From: Rhodanobacter sp.
GTDB lineage: Bacteria; Pseudomonadota; Gammaproteobacteria; Xanthomonadales; Rhodanobacteraceae
NCBI GenBank assembly: GCA_022730295.1
Contig: DZCM01000013.1
Coordinates: 1-36,468 of the forward strand
Direction of reading: 5' to 3'
Length of the DNA: 36,468 nt
Shown: in pieces, positions 25,927 to 31,388 of the stretch
Layout: every line of letters begins with the position of its first letter
How positions within the stretch are numbered: the first letter of the stretch is position 1
Program-made: the position numbers and the translations under genes
Notes under the pieces: generated by a model
Told to the model about the DNA's origin: nothing
What the model saw: only the letters and a program-made list of their open reading frames with translations
Databases searched by the model: none

Positions 25927-25932
25927 TATACT
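25927..25932 (+). promoter_or_regulatory. Possible -10 box for hutU
   Basis: TATACT lies 30 bases before the hutU ATG in the 57-base gap. The best -35-like match (CTGACC, 25901-25906) has a 20-base spacer, so this is weak support only. Confidence 0.3.
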
Positions 25933-25961
25933 TCCCATTTTGTTCCGCCGGAGTTGCACGC

Positions 25962-27632
25962 ATGAATGCCCCCACCCGCATCGACACCGCCCGCGTGATC
26001 CATCCGCCGCGCGGCACCGGGCTCAGTTGCAAGAACTGGCTGATCGAGGCGCCGTACCGGATGCTTCAGCACAATCTCGATCCCGAGGTGGCGGAGAATC
26101 CTGCGGAACTGGTGGTATACGGCGGCATCGGTCGCGCCGCGCGCAACTGGGAATGCTTCGACGCCATCCTGAAATCCTTGCGCGAATTGAATCCGGACGA
26201 AACCCTTCTCGTACAGTCCGGCAAGCCGGTCGGTGTATTCAAGACCCACGAAGATGCACCACGCGTGCTGATCGCCAATTCCAACTTGGTGCCGCACTGG
26301 GCGACGTGGGAGCACTTCAACGAGCTGGACAAGAAAGGCTTGATGATGTTCGGCCAGATGACAGCCGGCTCGTGGATCTACATCGGCTCGCAGGGCATCG
26401 TGCAGGGCACCTACGAAACTTTCGTCGAGATGGGCCGGCAAAGTTACGGCGGTAGTCTCAAAGGCCGGTGGATTCTGACCGCCGGCCTCGGCGGCATGGG
26501 TGGCGCGCAGCCGCTGGCGGCATCGCTCGCGGGTGCGTGTTCGCTCAACATCGAATGCCAGCAGTCGCGCATCGACTTCCGTTTGAAGACCGGTTACGTC
26601 GACGAGCAGGCCAGGGATCTCGATGACGCATTGGCGCGTATCGAAACATGCACCAAGGCTGGTGAAGCCAAATCCATCGCGCTGCTCGGAAATGCCGCCG
26701 AGGTGTTGCCTGAGCTGGTGCGCCGCGGCGTGAAGCCGGACGCGGTGACCGATCAGACTTCCGCGCACGATCCGGTCAATGGCTATCTGCCGCAGGGCTG
26801 GACGGTCGAGCAGTGGTTCGAGCGCCGCCAGAGCGATCCGGATGGCACGCGCGATGCGGCCAAACAATCCATGAAGGTGCATGTGGATGCGATGCTAGCG
26901 TTCCACGCGCAAGGCATTCCGACCTTCGATTACGGCAACAACATCCGCCAGATGGCGTTCGACGTTGGTTGCAAGGATGCGTTTGCGTTCCCCGGTTTCG
27001 TGCCGGCCTACGTGCGCCCGCTGTTCTGTCGAGGTATCGGTCCGTTCCGCTGGGTCGCGCTGTCCGGCGATCCCGAAGACATTTTGAAAACGGATGCGAA
27101 GGTCAAGGAGCTGATCCCCGGCGATGCGCACTTGCACAACTGGCTGGACATGGCCGAGCAGCGCATCCATTGGCAGGGCCTGCCCTCGCGCATCTGCTGG
27201 GTCGGATTGGGTCTGCGCGACAAGTTGGGATTGGCGTTCAACGCGATGGTGCGCAGTGGTGAATTGAAAGGCCCGATTGCGATCGGCCGCGATCATCTGG
27301 ATTCCGGCTCGGTCGCCTCACCCAATCGCGAAACCGAATCCATGCGCGATGGCTCCGACGCCGTCAGCGACTGGCCGATCCTGAACGCCTTGTTGAACAC
27401 CGCCAGTGGCGCGACTTGGGTTAGCTTCCACCACGGCGGCGGCGTCGGCATGGGCTACTCGCAGCATGCCGGATTGGTGATCGTGTGCGATGGCACGCCA
27501 GAAGCGGACAAGCGCATCGCCCGCGTGCTGTGGAACGACCCCGGCACCGGCGTGATGCGCCACGCCGACGCGGGCTATCCCGATGCCATCGCCTGCGCGA
27601 AGGAAAAAGGCCTGAAGCTGCCGATGGTGTGA
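25962..27632 (+). CDS. hutU: Urocanate hydratase
   Basis: A 556-residue NAD-dependent enzyme converting urocanate to 4-imidazolone-5-propionate, the second step of histidine catabolism and the substrate-producer for HutI. The NAD-binding [12 protein letters not shown] is near 170; the active-site Cys356 lies in [20 protein letters not shown]; the late motif [15 protein letters not shown] is intact. GGAG lies about ten bases upstream of the ATG. The C-terminus departs slightly from the common consensus ([17 protein letters not shown] rather than GYDIAI/GYEIAI). A second, displaced copy of the last 63 codons lies 3.2 kb downstream. Confidence 0.97.
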   Translation: MNAPTRIDTARVIHPPRGTGLSCKNWLIEAPYRMLQHNLDPEVAENPAELVVYGGIGRAARNWECFDAILKSLRELNPDETLLVQSGKPVGVFKTHEDAPRVLIANSNLVPHWATWEHFNELDKKGLMMFGQMTAGSWIYIGSQGIVQGTYETFVEMGRQSYGGSLKGRWILTAGLGGMGGAQPLAASLAGACSLNIECQQSRIDFRLKTGYVDEQARDLDDALARIETCTKAGEAKSIALLGNAAEVLPELVRRGVKPDAVTDQTSAHDPVNGYLPQGWTVEQWFERRQSDPDGTRDAAKQSMKVHVDAMLAFHAQGIPTFDYGNNIRQMAFDVGCKDAFAFPGFVPAYVRPLFCRGIGPFRWVALSGDPEDILKTDAKVKELIPGDAHLHNWLDMAEQRIHWQGLPSRICWVGLGLRDKLGLAFNAMVRSGELKGPIAIGRDHLDSGSVASPNRETESMRDGSDAVSDWPILNALLNTASGATWVSFHHGGGVGMGYSQHAGLVIVCDGTPEADKRIARVLWNDPGTGVMRHADAGYPDAIACAKEKGLKLPMV

Positions 27633-27783
27633 TCGCATTGGTGCTGCGTCATGGAAAATCGGGTGCGTTGTGTGAGTGCGCGGCAGAAGAGCGCCGCAAA
27701 GCCAATGTATGGGAAAGCCGCCGCATGGTTCGGTCCAGCTTCTTGAGTGGGAGGCAGGACGCCAAGGAAAATCTGATACAATG

Positions 27784-27805
27784 ACCATAACGACATACCA
27801 TAACG
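27784..27805 (+). promoter_or_regulatory. Direct-repeat operator candidate upstream of the RHH antitoxin
   Basis: ACCATAACG occurs at 27784-27792 and again at 27797-27805, a 13-base period, immediately after a TACAAT (27777-27782) that could be the -10 box. Ribbon-helix-helix antitoxins usually repress their own promoter by binding such repeats. Confidence 0.45.
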
Positions 27806-27814
27806 GCATCTGCA

Positions 27815-28096
27815 ATGCCTCGCATGTCCATCCGCGCAACCTATGCACTCGATGAACAGACCGATCGACGCATCCGCCGCCTTGCGGCCACATGGCGCGT
27901 GTCGCAGGCAGAGGTGATTCGCCGCTCCGTGAAAGCTGCCACCGAGCAGGCCGACGAAACGCTGACGCCAGCGCAGGTGGTCGCGCATTACGCCAAAGCT
28001 CGGCCGCTCCGCACCCGCGAGGCAACTGGCCGTGCGATCCGCGCCCTGCGCAATTTGCGCCACGCCGACGATCACCATCGATCCAGTGTCAAGTGA
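27815..28096 (+). CDS. Ribbon-helix-helix antitoxin of a VapBC-like pair
   Basis: A 93-residue protein. The N-terminal RATYALDEQTDRRIRRLA plus WRVSQAEVIRRSVKAA is a ribbon-helix-helix DNA-binding fold. The C-terminal half, rich in Arg and Thr (ARPLRTREATGRAIRALRN), would bind and neutralise the toxin. It may start at 27815 or at the ATG at 27824. The stop overlaps the GTG of the toxin (GTGA), typical of toxin-antitoxin operons. It is the first gene of the accessory segment after hutU. Confidence 0.82.
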   Translation: MPRMSIRATYALDEQTDRRIRRLAATWRVSQAEVIRRSVKAATEQADETLTPAQVVAHYAKARPLRTREATGRAIRALRNLRHADDHHRSSVK

Positions 28097-28476
28097 TCCA
28101 CTTCGACACCAACGCGCTGATTGCATTGCCGCAGTGGGCGCGCCGGGGCCAGGCTGTGGTCAAGCGCGTGGCGCGCGGGGAAGCTGCAGCGGCGTGTGCG
28201 CTGGTCTGGTACGAGTTTCTGTTGGGGCCGCTCGCGGACGGCGAGGCCGATTTGGCGCACGCTTTCCTCAGTGGCAGGATCGAACCGGTCGGCGCGGAGG
28301 ATGCAGCGCTTGCGGCAAAATTGTTCAACGCCGCGGGACGCCGACGCACGCTGAAGACCGATGCGCTGATTGCAGCGCTGGCCATTCGCGCAGAAGCCGA
28401 TTTCGTCACCATCAATGTGACCGATTTCGAGCCGTTCATTCCACACGGCCTGCGGCTGGTACCAGCCGAACTGTGA
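28093..28476 (+). CDS. PIN-domain ribonuclease toxin (VapC-like)
   Basis: A 127-residue PIN-domain protein. The four conserved acidic residues are Asp5 (HFDTNALI), Glu41 (WYEFLLGP), Asp90 (KTDALIAALAI) and Asp111 (NVTDFEPF). These coordinate the metal ion for RNA cleavage in VapC toxins; the RNA target cannot be predicted. The start is a GTG overlapping the antitoxin stop. The length and all four acidic residues look intact, so it may be active. Confidence 0.85.
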   Translation: MIHFDTNALIALPQWARRGQAVVKRVARGEAAAACALVWYEFLLGPLADGEADLAHAFLSGRIEPVGAEDAALAAKLFNAAGRRRTLKTDALIAALAIRAEADFVTINVTDFEPFIPHGLRLVPAEL

Positions 28477-28521
28477 CGCCTCGTTGTATCGAAGGGGGCG
28501 TGGCTGCATGGAAGGGCCTTT

Positions 28522-28644
28522 ATGCTCAATGAGAAACTGAAAAAGCGCATGGTGCGGGATCGCCCCGTCACCAGCATTACCCTGCGCTGTTGCCGCCGAT
28601 CGAAAATTGACCCATTTTTGAAGGTTCTGCCGATCCAAATTTGA
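28522..28644 (+). pseudogene. Truncated CopG/RHH-like antitoxin start
   Basis: A 40-codon frame with a good AAGGG six bases upstream. The first 22 residues (MLNEKLKKRMVRDRPVTSIT) resemble the start of CopG-type RHH antitoxins (DRPxTSITLR). After LR the frame runs into the IS-like repeat at 28588 and ends as CCRRSKIDPFLKVLPIQI, which is not family sequence. The gene looks cut by an insertion; the rest is missing. The assignment rests on a short match. Confidence 0.4.
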
Positions 28645-28647
28645 CCC
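28588..28647 (+). repeat. Remnant end of an IS21-like insertion sequence
   Basis: The block starts TGTTGCCG and contains two imperfect copies of an 18-base unit, CCGATCGAAAATTGACCC (28596-28613) and CCGATCCAAATTTGACCC (28630-28647), 16 of 18 identical with a 34-base period. Multiple terminal repeats containing AAATTGACCC next to a TG end are typical of IS21-family elements. No istA/istB frames and no opposite end are visible, so only a fragment remains. Confidence 0.45.
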
Positions 28648-28671
28648 GGGTGTTCAACCTAACCTGGCAGC

Positions 28672-28743
28672 GTGTTGCTGGAACGCATTGCGGCCGAACG
28701 CGCGCAGCGCGAGCGCGTCGCGGCCACGGGCCAAAAGGGGTGA
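28672..28743 (+). pseudogene. Relic of the C-terminal end of a type I restriction specificity subunit (hsdS)
   Basis: The 23-residue stretch VLLERIAAERAQRERVAATG ending in a stop matches the usual C-terminal tail of HsdS proteins (ASVLLERIRAERA). An in-frame stop lies three codons before it, so nothing upstream survives in frame. The identification is from a short but distinctive match. Confidence 0.4.
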
Positions 28744-28783
28744 AAGGGAATGATGCCCGTGGCGCGGTGGCTCAGCAGATCTT

Positions 28784-28930
28784 TTCCTTCTCCCTCCGGG
28801 AGAAGGAAGCGCGTAGCGCCGGATGAGGGTACGAACACGCGAATGGCTGGATTGTCAGTAGATTGTCGCCGCCAGGCAAGTGCGTACCCTCACCCGCCCC
28901 TTCGGGGCACCCTCTCCCGGAGGCAGAGGG
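28784..28930. repeat. Inverted pair of REP-like hairpins (REPIN-like)
   Basis: The left unit is a perfect 11-pair stem TTCCTTCTCCC/GGGAGAAGGAA (28784-28794 with 28798-28808, loop TCC), a small GCGC-GTA-GCGC hairpin and TGAGGGTACG (28824-28833). The right unit is CGTACCCTCA (28883-28892), exactly complementary to that, then a CCCC-TT-CGGGG-type hairpin and CCCTCT/AGAGGG (28910-28930). Opposed REP units of this kind are common between genes in Xanthomonadaceae and are moved by RAYT transposases; no RAYT gene is in the window. Confidence 0.65.
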
Positions 28931-28947
28931 AAGCGGCGGCCTGCCCC

Positions 28948-29241
28948 TTACGCGGCGCGCGGACGAATGTGCGTCAATGAGTTGCCGAGTTCGCGGCGCG
29001 CGGTTTCCAGTTCGTAATGCTGCTGCAGGTTCACCCAGCTCTGCGCATCGGTACCGAAATAACGCGCAAGGCGCAATGCCGTGTCGGCGCTGATGCCGCG
29101 GCGTTCGCGCACGATGTCGTTGACGCGGGCGGGCGTGACGCCGATGGCGTTGGCCAGCGCGGTGCTGGACAGGCCGAGCGGCAGCATGAACTCCTCGCGG
29201 AGGACCTCGCCGGGATGGATCGGGGGAAGTTTTTGGGTCAT
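28948..29241 (-). CDS. higA: HigA-type antitoxin (HTH, XRE family)
   Basis: A 97-residue helix-turn-helix protein. LPPIHPGEVLREEFMLPLGL is the family start, LANAIGVTPARVNDIVRERR the HTH and ISADTALRLARYFGTDAQSW the following helix, all typical of the HigA antitoxin. AGGAGT precedes the ATG at 29241. It follows higB by ten bases on the minus strand, the reversed toxin-first order that defines higBA. It should bind the palindrome at 29540-29560 to repress the pair. Confidence 0.92.
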   Translation of the reverse strand: MTQKLPPIHPGEVLREEFMLPLGLSSTALANAIGVTPARVNDIVRERRGISADTALRLARYFGTDAQSWVNLQQHYELETARRELGNSLTHIRPRAA

Positions 29242-29251
29242 GCCGGACTCC

Positions 29252-29530
29252 TCAATGGTAATCAACGATTTCGACATCCAGCGCATCGCCCTGTTGCCAG
29301 CGGAAACACACGCGGAACTGATCGTTGATGCGGATGCTGTGCTGGCCGCTGCGATCGCCTTTCAGGGCTTCCAGCCGGTTGCCGGGCGGGACGCGCAAAA
29401 AGTCGAGCGTGGCGGCCGCGTTGAGCTGCACCAGTTTGCGTCGCGCCACTGCTTCAATGTTGACGAACCTTCGCACGCGGCTGCCGTTGAACAGCGCTTC
29501 GGTGTCCTTGTCCGCGAAGGTCTTGATCAT
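29252..29530 (-). CDS. higB: HigB-type toxin (RelE/ParE superfamily mRNA interferase)
   Basis: A 92-residue protein beginning MIKTFADKDTEALFNGSRV, with RKLVQLNAAATLDFLRVPPG, NRLEALKGDRSGQHSIRIND and QFRVCFRW, a standard HigB/GraT sequence. HigB toxins cleave mRNA on translating ribosomes. The open frame continues upstream in-frame through the operator, but the family start is the ATG at 29530. The length and key C-terminal Arg/Trp segment are intact. Confidence 0.92.
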   Translation of the reverse strand: MIKTFADKDTEALFNGSRVRRFVNIEAVARRKLVQLNAAATLDFLRVPPGNRLEALKGDRSGQHSIRINDQFRVCFRWQQGDALDVEIVDYH

Positions 29531-29539
29531 GCATGTATC

Positions 29540-29560
29540 GTATATCGGTAAGCGATATAC
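29540..29560 (-). promoter_or_regulatory. higBA operator palindrome
   Basis: GTATATCG (29540-29547), spacer GTAAG, CGATATAC (29553-29560): a perfect 8-base inverted repeat ten bases upstream of the higB start. It overlaps AT-rich -10-like sequence (TATACG on the minus strand), the expected place for HigA autorepression. Confidence 0.8.
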
Positions 29561-29599
29561 TGCAAACCCGGCATCACCACTCGAATGGAATATTGATCC

Positions 29600-29719
29600 A
29601 TGATGGATGTATCGCAAATCGGCAAACGCGCCTGGAGCTACGCGGGCGTGCTGCGCCGGGCGGGGTTCACGTTCGAAGTGGACGGGTCAGCCATAATGGC
29701 CGTCCATTTTTGCGGTTAG
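29600..29719 (+). pseudogene. Relic of the N-terminus of a type I restriction methylase (hsdM)
   Basis: A 39-codon frame whose first part, MDVSQIGKRAWSYAGVLRRA, matches the start of HsdM subunits (typically QRAWNYAHVLRDAG). After RRAG similarity ends and the frame reads through the region upstream of the RIO kinase to a TAG. There is no ribosome-binding site. With the hsdS scrap 0.9 kb away on the same strand it suggests a decayed type I restriction-modification locus. Confidence 0.45.
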
Positions 29720-29734
29720 CGAGTTTTCCCAAGC

Positions 29735-30592
29735 ATGATCCCCCCAGCCGGCCTGCAGACGCTGATTGACGACGGCGTGATCGACGAGGTCCTGCGCCCG
29801 CTGAAAAGCGGCAAGGAGGCGTCGGTCTATGTCGTGCGCGCGGGCGACGCGGTGCGTTGTGCCAAGGTCTACAAGGACATGGCCCAGCGCAGCTTCCAGC
29901 AGCGCGCCCAGTATCAGGAAGGCCGCAGGGTGCGTGGCAGCCGTCAGGCGCGCGCCATGGGCAAGGCCAGCAAGTTCGGGCGCAGGGAAGCCGAGGCCGC
30001 CTGGAAAAATGCCGAGGTGGATGCGCTGTATCAGTTGGTGGGCGCCGGCGTGCGGGTGCCGCAGCCGTACGGTTATTTCGGTGGCGTGCTGGTGATGGAG
30101 CTGGTTACCGATGCCGACGGCCATCCGGCGCCGCAGCTCGGCAAGGTGGAGCTGTCGGCGCAGACGGCTCACGAATACCATCGAGTTCTGGTCCGCCAGA
30201 TTGCGTGCATGTTGTGCGAGGGACTGATCCACGGCGACCTGTCCGAATACAACGTGCTGGTGGCGCCCGATGGCCCGGTCATCATCGATTTGCCGCAGGT
30301 GGTCAGCGCCGCGGGCAACAATGCTGCGCGCACCATGTTGCGGCGGGACGTGGGCAACATCACGATCACGCTGTCGCGGTTCGTACCGGAACTGCTCGAT
30401 ACCCATTACGCCGAGGAAATGTGGGCGCTGTTTGAGCGGGGCAAACTGCGGCCGGACAGCGAACTGACCGGCCACTTCGTGTTCGACGAGGGCGAGGTGG
30501 ACGTCGACAGCGTGATGCAATCAATCATCGATGCGCGCGAAGAAGCCATCATTCGCCAGCAGGGGCGCGAGCTGGCGCAGGCAGAGGGTTGA
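29735..30592 (+). CDS. RIO1-family serine protein kinase
   Basis: A 285-residue atypical kinase. [20 protein letters not shown] and GKEASVYVV form the nucleotide-binding start, Lys44 (CAKVYKD) the ATP lysine, [12 protein letters not shown] (Asp168, Asn173) the catalytic loop and IIDLPQVV (Asp185) the metal-binding loop, where RIO kinases have DFPQ. The [20 protein letters not shown] insert is typical of bacterial RIO1 proteins. Eukaryotic RIO1 acts in 40S ribosome maturation; bacterial roles are poorly known. All catalytic residues are present. It ends 13 bases before the displaced hutU fragment. Confidence 0.92.
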   Translation: MIPPAGLQTLIDDGVIDEVLRPLKSGKEASVYVVRAGDAVRCAKVYKDMAQRSFQQRAQYQEGRRVRGSRQARAMGKASKFGRREAEAAWKNAEVDALYQLVGAGVRVPQPYGYFGGVLVMELVTDADGHPAPQLGKVELSAQTAHEYHRVLVRQIACMLCEGLIHGDLSEYNVLVAPDGPVIIDLPQVVSAAGNNAARTMLRRDVGNITITLSRFVPELLDTHYAEEMWALFERGKLRPDSELTGHFVFDEGEVDVDSVMQSIIDAREEAIIRQQGRELAQAEG

Positions 30593-30605
30593 GGCTGGCG
30601 CTGTT

Positions 30606-30797
30606 GGCGTCGGCATGGGTTACCCGCAGCACGCCGGACTCGTGATTGTCTGCGACAGCAGCAAGGAAGCCGACGCCCGCATCACCCGCGTGCTCTGGAA
30701 CTACCCTGCTACCGGCGTGATGCGCCACGCCGATGCTGGCTACGACATCGCCATCGAGTGCGCGAAGGAAAAAGGCCTGAAGCTGCCGATGGTGTGA
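30606..30797 (+). pseudogene. Displaced 3' end of a second hutU (last 63 codons and stop)
   Basis: The frame reads [20 protein letters not shown] and on to KGLKLPMV-stop, aligning without gaps to the C-terminus of the intact HutU at 27441-27632: 52 of 63 residues are identical. The last 39 bases, including the stop, are identical in both (27594-27632 and 30759-30797). Similarity begins abruptly at GGCGTCGGCATGGG, 14 bases after the RIO kinase stop, and no upstream hutU sequence remains. It carries the commoner family form [17 protein letters not shown], so it may be the older, native end. It has no start signal and is surely not a working enzyme. Confidence 0.9.
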
Positions 30798-30842
30798 GAC
30801 GGGCTTGCGGCCCGGCACACACACACCGTTGAGGCTGCGCGA

Positions 30843-31346
30843 TTACAACCGGGTCGAGGTTGCCGTGCCGCACACATCGCCGGCGACGCTGCCATCAGGC
30901 GCGTAGGTCGTCACGTGCACCGGTCCGGAAACCGAATTGCGATCGGCGCTCATTTGCAGATCGCGCTCCACCTGCGCCGTGCCTTGCAACTGGCCGTTCA
31001 CGAATGCGTAGTAGCGCAGGCTTACCGAATAACGGTTGGTACGCGGGTTGTAAGTCCAGGTGCCCATGTCGTTGGTGCGCGAGAAGTTGTTGGCGCCCTG
31101 CGGCGGAAACCTCGGCATCGCGACGGCCGTGCCGCCCTGGTTGAAGATGATCGTATTGATGACCGGGCGATCCGGGCCCGCCGATCCGCAATCCCTGACC
31201 ATCGCCTTGCTCTCGTAGGCGCCGACGATGCGGTTGGCGAACCAGCCCGATGTGGTTTGCGGATCGAAGGCAGGGTTGGCTGCGGCGGCACCGGCCGCGG
31301 TCGAGATGGCCAGCAGGGCGACGCTGAGTGCGGTTTTGGTGTTCAT
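30843..31346 (-). CDS. Small secreted protein of unknown function
   Basis: A 167-residue protein with a clear Sec signal peptide (TALSVALLAISTAAGAAAA, cleavage near residue 22). The mature part is beta-rich: MGTWTYNPRTNRYSVSLRYY, QLQGTAQVERDLQMSADRNS and VSGPVHVTTYAPDGSVAGD. It has two Cys (VRDCGSAG and DVCGTATS), possibly a disulfide joining the ends. I do not recognise a family. A strong AGGAG precedes the ATG. It lies 42 bases downstream of the autotransporter gene on the same strand, so they are probably co-transcribed. Confidence 0.8.
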   Translation of the reverse strand: MNTKTALSVALLAISTAAGAAAANPAFDPQTTSGWFANRIVGAYESKAMVRDCGSAGPDRPVINTIIFNQGGTAVAMPRFPPQGANNFSRTNDMGTWTYNPRTNRYSVSLRYYAFVNGQLQGTAQVERDLQMSADRNSVSGPVHVTTYAPDGSVAGDVCGTATSTRL

Positions 31347-31388
31347 GGTGTTTCTCCTCGTGGATGGAAGATCGGTTGCCGGTTCCTG

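Noticed and set aside
27633-27780. A short reading frame after hutU ending RQDAKENLIQ, possibly a BrnT remnant
   Set aside because: The similarity is only a few residues and would need a frameshift; there is no start signal.
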